A DNA stretch of 64,000 bases from Brachionus plicatilis. Lineage: Eukaryota; Rotifera; Eurotatoria; Ploima; Brachionidae. The stretch is taken from positions 72,988-136,987 of the forward strand of contig QEOQ01000431.1 of assembly GCA_010279815.1 (NCBI GenBank), read 5' to 3'. The position numbers were made by a program, and so were the translations under genes. Below are positions 55,140 to 64,000 of the stretch, piece by piece. The notes beneath the pieces were generated by a model. It searched no databases. It had not been told where the DNA came from and saw only the letters and a program-made list of their open reading frames with translations. Every line of letters starts with the position of its first letter. The stretch's first letter is position 1.

Positions 55140-55200
55140 ATTTTTCTCTGAAGGAGCTAACGCTCGATACAGATTTACAAATAAATAAATAATAATAATA
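55140..55200 (+). repeat. LINE 3' terminal hairpin with AAATAAATA tail
   Basis: The 3' end of the LINE just upstream. Stem GAGC/GCTC, loop TAAC, then GATACAGATTTACAAATAAA and AATAAT repeats. Serves as the reference for the solo ends at 10640, 20280, 30437, 48420 and 55715. Confidence 0.75.
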
Positions 55201-55382
55201 AATTTTTCTTTTATTAACTGACAAAATAAAAATAAAAAGGATAACAAAATTATAGAAGCTACTGACAATTTTTTTTATAATAATAACAAACATTTTTATT
55301 TTATGACAAAAAGTAGCAATAAAATAATGACAAATATTTAAAAAAAAAGGGGTGCAAAAATTATTGAAACCCATAAATATAC

Positions 55383-55985
55383 AAGAAGAAACATGACCTT
55401 CGAAATTCATAGGAATAAACTAGATAATCAGGAAGAAGTTAAATTTTTTGGCGTTTAGTTTGACTTCTTTCTAAGCTTTGTGCTGCATTCTGTTTTGCGT
55501 TTGGGATCAGCTAGGCGTCCAACATCGTATTTCTTTGCTGCATTTCTCTCTTCCTTTATTCTTTAATTTTCCACTTTTTAATCTTTAAATTACCTCATGT
55601 ACACTTATTCATTTAAACTTTCCATTTTTATCATATTTTTATTTATTTTTTTCTATATTCAAAACTTATTTTAACAAGACTTTTAATTTAATTTTACTTA
55701 ACCTTTTTTTTTTTTGAAAGAGCTAATGATCGATACAAATGTACAAATAAATAAATGATACAAAACTCAGCAGTTCGTAAATTTTTTAACTAAAATATGA
55801 TGCTCCTTTCAACATCCCGAGGCTTTTAGTAAACTTGAACACCTTACTGTCTCGATTCGACTTTTTGAATTTAGCAAAAAATATTTAACGGGGGGATTAA
55901 GTCATTCTGTTCCATTGGCTGTCAAACTAGTGAAAAAATATATAGGGGTCTCTACTCCATTGTGGTCTGTTCAATACCTAAACAT
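55383..55985 (+). pseudogene. Two jockey-like LINE fragments in tandem
   Basis: 55383-55470 reads NKLDNQEEVKFFGV, a stop, FDFFLSF, matching the GDNLKRQDEIKFLGIRFD block of the 53-55 kb copy, then jumps to a 3' end with AAGAGCTAATGATCGATACA and AAATAAATAAATG (55715-55755). 55758-55985 resumes with IQNSAVRKFFN and, in broken frames, the C-terminal region (TTCTGTTCCATTGGCTGTCA). Many indels. Together with 51850 and 53475 this makes a cluster of four copies of one family in 4 kb. Confidence 0.65.
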
Positions 55986-56117
55986 GTTGTATCTGTCATT
56001 ACTTCTTCAATTAAGCTATTTTAATTTAATTTAATTTAATTTTTTATTTTAACTTTTTTTGCTTTTGTTTTATTCTATCTTATTTCTACTTGATTATTTG
56101 ACTTTTCTAATCTGATA

Positions 56118-57233
56118 CAGTCAGACCTCGATGCTGTCAACCTTGATTTTGTCAAGTTAATTAACAACAGAGAAGTGAAAAAAATATAAAGATCATTTAA
56201 AAAAAGTATTTTTAATATGTTATTTTTAAAATATTAATTAAAAACTACAGTACAATTTAAAACTAACTTCTACATTTCTTTTCCTCGACTCTTCCTTTCC
56301 CCACTGGAATAGTTGAAGAAGAGTCGAGGAAAGGAAGAATCGAGGAAGAGTCGAAGAACAAAATGCGTACAAGTAAGTTTTAATTTGTACTGTATAAGGT
56401 TATTGAGATAGTAATTCAAAGAGATGGCGACTGGTATGATAGTCAGCATTAAAATATTATGATTTTTTTTGTTATGAATAATCGATTTGTAAATAATTGC
56501 TAATTTTTAAAACTTTTTTGATATAAAAAATTAAGTTTTTCTAAATTTTACTTTTTATTTTCCAATTTTTACAATAATTAACGTTATTTTTGGTTAAAAA
56601 TAATTATTTTAAAATCGTTTAAAAAAATTTTTTAAATTTTCGATTTTTGGAAAAAAAAGACTTTTTGAAAATTTTTTGCCAGTATTAAATTTTACCAAAA
56701 TTATCGTAAAATCCTGATAATTTACGTAATTTATCGTAATATACAGTTATTAAGTTAGATAATCAATTGTTTAGCATGTATTTGATTTTGTCAACGAAAA
56801 AAAAAAATTTTTAATTTCATTTTGAAAAAATAAGGCCTCTTCGGACATTTAATGTTATTACAAAAAAAATAAAAGACGAAGTTGAAAAAGGGACAAGTTA
56901 TAAAGAAATTTGTAAAATCACAAGATATGAAGCATTTTAAATGGCCAAGGTTTTATTCGGTTCAGAGAAAAAAGATGCTACGGAGAATATGTTAGATCTT
57001 CTAAATAAGTTTGAAAATAAGGTTTTTTTAGCAGCCGATTGATCTGAAGCAGACTTAATTAAATTTTAAATTTTGATTTTTTTTATAACTTTATCTAATT
57101 TTAAATAAAATATTTTTAACTATAAAAATTCAATTTTGTCTATTTTTATTGAAAACTTCGAGTTTGTCATTATTTGTTTTTTTCAAAGATTTTCGTTTTA
57201 CGCAGATCCATTGAAAAAATCAAGGCCTGACTG
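56118..57233 (+). mobile_element. Pogo/Tigger-like element, non-autonomous
   Basis: A 1116-bp element flanked by TA. Ends CAGTCAGACCTCGATGCTGT and, inverted, CAGTCAGGCCTTGATTTTTT; the CAGTxxxxCCTC start is a Tigger/pogo hallmark. A short coding-like piece at 56865-57060 reads KDEVEKGTSYKEICKITRYE then LFGSEKKDATENMLDLLNKF; the first part resembles a pogo N-terminal helix-turn-helix, but stops intervene. It also holds a GC-richer hairpin at 56275-56360 (CTCGACTCTTCC words inverted as GGAAGAGTCGAG) and a fragment of the ACGTAAAATT MITE near 56640-56750. Confidence 0.7.
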
Positions 57234-57668
57234 TAAAACAAAAAAATAAAAATTATTATCCTTTTTTTAATTGAAGTTCATGATCAAATCAAAAATCAAA
57301 TCAAAATTTTTAGTTTTTGAGTTAAATAAAAAGGTATTATTAATCTTTTTTTTAATTTAAAATTACTAAACTTTATTAAACATGATTTGTTTAATCTTTA
57401 ATTAGACAGTAAATTATTTGAACTTTTATTTGAAGTAAAAATAAAATCTTGATCAATATTTTAAAACTTTGCGATACAAAATTTAACTTTGTTTAGCGGT
57501 AATATATTTTTATTAATATTTAAATATAATTTAAAGCTACAAATTTAAAATCTAAATTTTTTTGATTTTAAACTTAAAAATCTTTGGAAATTTTGCAATG
57601 GCTAAGCTTGATTTATTTCAGCAAAATTCAAATTGTTTGCGAAAATGGCGAATTAACTTTTTCACGTA

Positions 57669-60600
57669 AAGGACGGTTTGCACGTATTCTCACATCAAGA
57701 TATTGACCTTATTTACACATACTGATAAAATAGAGTTCTTGTGTGTTAAAAATATGAGTTTATTTTTTTTCCAAATTGTCTCATTCCAGAGATATACGCA
57801 CTCAAAGTAGGGATACTTAAAAAATACATTTTTTTTAGGCAAGAAAATCTCAAGAACTGAACACTCGACAAAATACATCAAATACAATTATGAAAGAGCA
57901 TAAAGTCTAGTTTATAGTCCATTATCAAAATTTAATAAAATTTTTGTTATGAGTGAGATATTTTAATTCAAAGTTTTTGTTAGTTTTTAAACTTTGACGT
58001 TTTTTTTAAGGGTATCCCCAACCGAATTTCAAAAAATTAAGTTCAAATTCGTATTCAGCATCTAAAAATTTACTTAAATACAAATTTTCATGATGTTATG
58101 GGAAAAATTGACTGAAAAAAATTGAATTAAATTATGAAAAACAAAAAAAAAATTATTTTTTTTACTTTTTTTTATTTTCTGAATTTTATTCATTATTATC
58201 TATTATTGTTGTGCCTTCAGGTAATTTACTTGCGTCTAAAAATATGTGATTATGATTTAAAGACGTAAGTTTAATTTCCTTATTGAAGCAAAAAAATCCT
58301 AGGAACCATAACACGCTTGCCACATGAGCGCAACAACCAACAACTCGAGCTTCTGATTTGCACGTACAGTACCAGCTTCTAATTGGATCCGTCTTATTAG
58401 TCTTATCAAATTTTACCCATGTATTATTAATAGTTTGAGAACTGTGTCTTTATTTAATTTTAGTTCTAATTAGCCCTTCATAATCGTTAAGTATCTCGAA
58501 ATTGTACTTGTCATCTACAGTTAGATGCTCTAAAACATATGATTTAGCTTGGCATAACTGATAACTACCGAAAGATAATTCACATAAGTAATCTTCATCT
58601 AGCTCAGGAAAGTTAATTTGATTTGGATCTTTCATAATATTATTTTTTTTGACACGAGAGCTAAAATTTTGAGCTATTTCAATCAAATCATTATTTTTTT
58701 TCAATTTTTGAAGCATTTGCTCAGCCAAAACACCCGAATTTTCACTTTCAACAAATCTAAGCTCCTTAAATCGATTAATTATGGCACAAATAATCTCAAA
58801 GTCGGCTTGAATGTATTTTAAATTATTATTTGAAACGACGTTATTGAAAAAAAGCCATTTTTTAATTAACCCATTCACAGCTTCTACAACCCATCTATTT
58901 TTTGTTATTATTCTAGATTCGTTTGATTCTTTTGTATTATGCTGTTTTCCGACATATAAAAAGTGTGGCAAAAACCCAACTCTTTCAAAAACTCCACACA
59001 GTCCCTGAAGCGTCGATCGACCACAAAAATATCACACTTTTTAAAAAAATTTGAAAAATCCTCCTTATTTTTTGAAAATTGATGAATCAAAATTTTAGCA
59101 TCGTTATTCTTTCCATCTGCTAAATAGGGTCCGAAGCAAGCAATTATGTGTCCTTTTGTAGTTACCAAGAGCATTATTTTTACTAGATTTCTTCCTAAAT
59201 AAAAAGTTAAAACATCATAAACTTAAGATCAAAATCAATAAAATAACCTTTATGAGTAGAAAAGGACTTTTTTTGAAAAGAATAATTGCTTGATTTTTCT
59301 ATATAGACATAAGTTGCATCCCAGACAGTAATAATATTTTCTTCGTTTACTTGAAGAAGCTTTTTACTTAATTCAGAAGTATATTTTATCTGAATTTCAC
59401 CTAAATAAAGAATTTTAAAAATAATTAATTATTATTTAACTTAAATTTACCTCTAGATAAATGAGTTAAGCCGACATTTTTAGGAACAAAATTCTCTATA
59501 AGTCTTTCTCGAATAAATGAAATTAGTCTTGTGACAGTTGTATATTGTGTTTTTTTAAATTGAAAAAGATGCAAAATCTTTGCTATAGAAAGACCTTTAT
59601 TAATGAAAACAAGTTTAAAAAGAATAATTTATTTTATCATTTTTAATACCCAATCTAAGTCTTGCCAAAAACATAAACAGTGAATCTCTTTTTGATATCG
59701 AATAAGGCAAATCACCATCAATTGACTGCAATAATATGCTAAACTGATCTGATTTTAGTCCAGTTAAAGAATGACATCGATCATTATCAAACATTATTTT
59801 GTTATCAATTGATTTTTCTTGATTTTCTTGTTCAAGGAAACTCAACTTGTTAAGATGGTAAATTAAAACAGTAGATTCTAGCATTTTATTCAAATTTATA
59901 TAGCATTTAAAGCAAACGAATTTGAACTTTTTTAAATCAACCTTTCTTGCTATAAAATATTTTTTAAGTTTCTCACTAATGCGACGACGATATTTTTTTA
60001 TAACTCCCCTTTTACAGAAATCAGTCCTAAGCCCACATTCAGCACACTTTTCAATAGTTTTGGGCATTATTTATTCTTAAATTAATTAAATAAAACAAGG
60101 AAAAAGATTTTAGAATATTGAAAAAAGATTTTAATAAGTTTTTTTGAAAATGTATGTATAGTTTAAAAAAAAAAAATATAATTTTCTATGAAAAAAAGTA
60201 AAAAAAAGATTTTTTTTTTGTTTTTCATAATTTAATTCAATTTTTTTCAGTCAATTTTTCCCATAACATCATGAAAATTTGTATTTAAGTAAATTTTTAG
60301 ATGCTGAATACGAATTTGAACTTAATTTTTTGAAATTCGGTTGGGGATACCCTTAAAAAAAACGTCAAAGTTTAAAAACTAACAAAAACTTTGAATTAAA
60401 ATATCTCACTCATAACAAAAATTTTATTAAATTTTGATAATGGACTATAAACTAGACTTTATGCTCTTTCATAATTGTATTTGATGTATTTTGTCGAGTG
60501 TTCAGTTCTTGTGATTTTCTTGCCTAAAAAAAATGTATTTTTTAAGTATCCCTACTTTGAGTGCGTATATCTCTGGAATGAGACAATTTGGAAAAAAAAT

Positions 60601-60693
60601 AAACTCATATTTTTAACACACAAGAACTCTATTTTATCAGTATGTGTAAATAAGGTCAATATCTTGATGTGAGAATACGTGCAAACCGTCCTT
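57669..60693 (-). mobile_element. 3.0-kb DNA transposon with ~520-bp terminal inverted repeats
   Basis: Both ends begin AAGGACGGTTTGCACGTATT (first base A before it) and stay reverse-complementary for about 520 bp (57669-58188 against 60180-60693). Over a 195-bp block the two arms translate to the same peptide except one residue, so identity there is about 99%. TA flanks both sides (57667-57668 and 60694-60695). The interior carries a single minus-strand transposase gene. Exceptionally long, near-identical terminal repeats indicate a recent insertion. The superfamily is not certain: transposase type suggests the IS5-like DDE group (PIF/Harbinger, ISL2EU), and a 2-bp TA duplication fits ISL2EU better than the 3-bp of Harbinger. 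Confidence 0.88.
58186..60067 (-). pseudogene. DDE transposase with N-terminal Cys-rich domain and C-terminal SWIM finger
   Basis: Four exons (60067-59650, 59594-59451, 59400-59248, 59194-58186) with short GT-AG introns. N-terminus: CAECGLRTDFC...FVCFKCYINLNKML, a four-Cys zinc-binding module. Catalytic part: ITVWDATYVYIEKSSNYSFQ (first Asp), ACFGPYLADGKNNDA, then FVVDRRFRDCVEFLKELGF (second Asp; DRRFRD where relatives tend to have DRGFRD), and RWVVEAVNGLIKKW (Glu). C-terminus: WYCTCKSEARVVGCCAHVAS, a SWIM finger (CxC ... CxH). Two lesions: a one-base frame change in the T-run near 58966-58978, and an in-frame TAA at 58450-58452 just before the SWIM part. Otherwise intact, so decay is recent. 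Presumably acts in the nucleus on its own long terminal repeats. Confidence 0.82.
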
Positions 60694-62023
60694 TACAGGT
60701 ATTTTAACACAATTTTTATCATCATTAGTTGAAAAATTAAAATTAATTTTTCTAAAAAATCTTATAAATATTTCGAACTAGAGGTTTTAAACTATTTCTT
60801 TAAACCATTCTTAATTTAGATTCAGTCAAAATTTTGTCTGATTATAACAATTTAAGTTATTTTTTATATAATTTATGTTTTATCTCTTTTTGATTTTTTA
60901 TAGTTTATGTTTTTTTCTCTCATTATGAAAGCTAAAATCTGTAAAATTAGTTATATGTTTTTTCTCTCTTTTATGTTTTTTTCTACCTCACCCATTCAAT
61001 TTCAACCAAAAAGAATAATTTCTAAATAAACTTTAAACATTAAAGTATTTAATTTATCTTATTTAATTTTTAATTTCTAAATTAAATTTCAAAATAAATC
61101 AAATTAATGATTAAAATTTTAATTTATTTGAATTAAAAATTTAACCACTAAACAAATTCAATGAGAAATTAAATAATCATTTTAACTTAATTATTCAAGT
61201 AAATTTTTTTGTTGTTTAATTTTTTTTTAAATATTGTTCAAAATTGTGTTCAATTTCAACAATATTTTGAAAATGATCAAGATATGCCATTTCAAAGTAT
61301 TTGAAGCTCTAAGACGCCATATTTCCTAAGCTTATTTCCGAATAAATTAATTAAGTATATATTCCGAAATCAGCTCATTGAGATCTACAATAAAATATCC
61401 AAAAAGCTAATTTTTGGGATTTCTTTCCAAATTGTCCCATATCCTTTTGGTATTAATCAAAATTATTAAAAAGATTAATTAAAATTATTTAGTAAAATTT
61501 GTGATAGAATCAAAAATTTGAGTTAAAAATTAACATTTTTTTAACTCTTTAAAAAAAATCATAAAAAAGCAACTTTTCGATTTTCTAGAACATATTGAAA
61601 AAATGCTTTTTATTTGAAAGAAAGAGTCAAGTTAAATTTTTATTGTGAAAGTAAAAAAAATTAAGGCAAAAAACTCTGTATTCCCACCGTAAAAATATAA
61701 AAACTAAATAATAATTTTAATAGACTAAAAAAATGATTAACTTTAAACCAAGTTTATTAAGGAACAATTCAACCAAGTCTATTTTTATGGATTCAAATCA
61801 AAGATTTGCGGAAAAAAATAAAATTTTTAACTCAATATTTTCGTATCAAATAAAACTTGAGCCAAAAACTCGAAGAAAAAAAATCTGATTCTGATTAAAA
61901 TTCAAATGTGTGAATTAATTAAAATTCATTTAAATGCCAATTTGGCAAAAATAAATAAAAAATCTAGAGACTATTGAATCGTGATTAAACTTTTTAAATT
62001 GAGAATCACAGCAAAAATACTTG
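60694..62023. other. AT-rich intergenic DNA
   Basis: No coding frame, RNA gene or repeat that I can name between the transposon and the lectin promoter. The right end presumably holds upstream control sequence of the lectin gene. Confidence 0.5.
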
Positions 62024-62031
62024 TATATAAA
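62024..62031 (+). promoter_or_regulatory. TATA box of the lectin gene
   Basis: TATATAAA 58 bp upstream of the ATG at 62082. A start ~30 bp downstream would leave a leader of about 25-30 bases. Confidence 0.6.
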
Positions 62032-62081
62032 AAACCTGTGTTTGTTCATCAACACTAATCATTCGAACAAAATTTCCAAGA

Positions 62082-63415
62082 ATGTTTTTTAAATTTATTA
62101 GCGGTCTTTTCATATCGCTTTGCATTGTAAGCTACGTGTCAAGTATACCACCACCTTTTAGAGCTCCAAAGCGTCATCGTAAGTACCATATTTTCATCTT
62201 CAAACTAAATCTAATTTTGAACAGCTTCGCATTGTACTAAACAACACGGGGAAAGATGCTTTTCTGGAAGAGAATGCTGTGACAATTTAATTTGCCAAAA
62301 TAGAGAATGCCGATGCCTGCCAGGTTATACATGGTCAACAGAATTTTCAGTGTGCTATCAGTGTCCTCCTGGTTGGACCTTTTTCGAAGACAAATGCTTC
62401 ATGGTCGTGAACCAAGCAGCTACTTGGCAAGATGCTTTGGATGACTGTAGAACCAGAGCAGGCCAGCTGATCACTTTCGACAGTCTAGTTATTGTAGATC
62501 AATTGAATTCTTTTTTTTCCAAATTAGCAACTAATGAGACTTATTTTGTAAGATTGGTTTCTTTGAGAGATTAGTTTTGATATTTGGTTAAAAGGTTGGA
62601 GCTTTTTCTGGTAACATTCCCGGCAATTGGAGCTGGATGGGTGAAAAGTTTATTCCGGCCACCGGACCCTGGTGGTCAGGCTGCTTCGAGGCTCAGAATG
62701 AAAATGGCACCGAGCTTTTCTTGGCCCAAGGCTGTGCTCAAGCAAATGCCGACGGCTTAACAGCCGTGGCTTGTAATGACCCGGACTTGGTAAATCCTTA
62801 CATATGTGAGCTTAAGACCAGTAGAAGAATTGTTTTGCCCAAGCAAGACAAAAAGGCGATGCCTAAGTGCAAACATGGTTACAATTGGAACGAAAAGACG
62901 AAGAGATGCGTCAAGTGTCCCAATAGATGGACTTATTGTAATGATGCTTGCTATTTTATTTCAGACAGACCTGAGTCATGGCAAAGGGCACGAGATTTTT
63001 GTAACCAAAGTCGTGCCGAATTGTTCGTGAGCAAATCGGCTGTGGTCATTGATGAAATATTGCCCATTTTCAAAAGCCACAATTTGCCACTCGATTCATA
63101 CTGGGTATCATTTTTAAGCTTAATCAAAAAAGTTCAAAATAATTTGTTTTTTTTACTAAAAAAAAAAGATTGGTGCTTCATTTGATGGAACTAGCTTTAA
63201 ATGGTTGGACGGTAGATCTCTGCCTGATGAAGGACCGATGTTTGAATTTGTTATTTTTTTTTATGTTTTATTTTAGTTTTGAATAATTTAGGTGGAGCAA
63301 TTGTCGAGTGCCAAGTCCAAATACCGCAACTTTAGGCTGTGTGGCCTCTTTTGGTATAAGTTTAGAGAATTTGTCGTGCTCCGAGGCTAAAAAATTCATC
63401 TGCAAAATTAACTAA
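62082..63415 (+). CDS. Secreted protein with two C-type-lectin-like domains
   Basis: Five exons (62082-62178, 62225-62547, 62595-63104, 63169-63239, 63292-63415) join in phase into 374 codons. Residues 1-21 (MFFKFISGLFISLCIVSYVS) form a signal peptide. A Cys-rich segment (HCTKQHGERCFSGRECCDNL, then CQNRECRCLPGY) resembles an EGF/defensin-like knot. Then come two C-type-lectin-like domains: the first from CPPGWTFFEDKCFMVV to NPYICEL, the second from CPNRWTYCNDACYFIS to AKKFICKIN. Both keep the framing cysteines and the aromatic start, but neither has an EPN/QPD and WND calcium-sugar site, so classical calcium-dependent sugar binding is not supported. Likely extracellular recognition or matrix protein; ligand unknown. 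The intron between residues of YW and IGASF and the last intron are placed by phase and are well supported. Confidence 0.88.
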
Positions 63416-64000
63416 TTGAGCTTTACTCTTTTTATTGATAAATTTACATTTAAAAAAAATTAACTGATTATTTAAATAAATTTTTAAGTCTTGAATTTAT
63501 TCTATACATTCTTAAATTTGCTGAAAAATTATAATAGATTTTTTTGGAGACACTGATTAATCAAAAATGATCTTTTTGGTAAATTGAATAGAGGCTACTA
63601 TTTAACCCAGTAGCAAAAATAATTAAACTTACAGCAAATTTAATAAAAAATCGTACCAAATATTTCACGTAGAAAATTAAATAAAAAAGTTGTTAATAAT
63701 AAAATAAATATATTAGTAGCAACAGTAATTTTTCAATAGTAAATATAAATTAATATATTTTTTTTGGGTATTTCTGTTTTATTTTTAGCTTTTTCTTATT
63801 GAATTTGACGGAAAATAAAAAAAATAAAAACTCTGATTTTTTGAGTTTTTTCTCTACAATTTAATATATCACACTCGGTATAAAAATGTAATTAAATTTT
63901 AAATATTTATAATCAAAAAACTTACTTTAAAAATTTAAAACTAAGAGTCGATTCAAAATTTTAGAAATTCAGATAGTCCTAAATAATTTACAATTATAGC
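63416..64000. other. 3' flank of the lectin gene with dispersed repeat at the end
   Basis: AT-rich, no gene. From 63850 to the end of the window the sequence parallels 27595-27757 in the same order (CTCGGTATAAAAATGTAAT, GTCGATTCAAAATTTTAGAA). The repeat continues past the window. Confidence 0.5.

Noticed and set aside
57690..60672. Two nearly identical 65-codon frames on opposite strands (57690-57887 and 60475-60672)
   Set aside because: They are the two arms of the long terminal inverted repeat, not a duplicated gene. Useful only as a measure of arm identity (one residue differs).

Overview
This window is animal nuclear DNA. It is very AT-rich, with multi-exon genes whose introns are mostly 40-60 bp with GT-AG ends, a eukaryotic tRNA-Leu, and a dense load of DNA transposons and non-LTR retrotransposons. 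Short introns, low GC, KRBA2-like integrase relics and abundant Mutator-like elements fit a small invertebrate. A monogonont rotifer such as Brachionus is my best guess, but that is inference, not something read directly. Two assembly gaps (N runs at 1950-2457 and 42141-42921) interrupt the sequence.

Host genes in order: TAF11 (minus, 4013-4777, single exon); NPRL3 (plus, 7050-11610, 8 exons); a beta-1,4-galactosyltransferase (minus, 17846-18984, 5 exons); a cytosolic heat-inducible HSP70 (minus, 24708-26666, intronless, with heat-shock elements and a TATA box upstream); a USP4/11/15-type deubiquitinase (minus, 32066-39963, 4 exons); tRNA-Leu(AAG) (plus, 41974-42053); a RagC/D GTPase (minus, 43689-50630, 5 exons); and a secreted protein with two C-type-lectin-like domains (plus, 62082-63415, 5 exons). 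The splice models of the six intron-containing genes were built by hand and keep phase throughout. NPRL3 (GATOR1) and RagC/D act in the same amino-acid-to-mTORC1 pathway, although their co-location may be chance.

The rest is mostly mobile DNA. (i) Jockey-like LINEs: one nearly intact reverse transcriptase at 15398-17242, one 5'-truncated RT with a damaged active site at 53475-54953, and many 3' fragments. One family shares a short 3'-terminal hairpin followed by AAATAAATA-type tails. (ii) Mutator-type elements with GG...CC termini and perfect 9-bp target duplications, at 15052-17762, 23024-23770, 34535-34769 and 52708-53068. (iii) Similar GG...CC elements with 8-bp duplications, at 9623-10200, 21946-22936, 47405-47729 and 48608-48792. 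(iv) TA-duplicating Tc1/mariner/pogo elements and MITEs. (v) A 3.0-kb DNA transposon at 57669-60693 with about 520-bp near-identical inverted terminal repeats and a four-exon DDE transposase ending in a SWIM zinc finger, recently broken by one frameshift and one stop.

Several insertions are nested and can be ordered by their target-site duplications, for example in NPRL3 intron 4, the Tc1 relic at 21.5-23 kb, and the MULE transposase relic at 52.5-53.2 kb. I found no CRISPR array, operon or prokaryotic feature.
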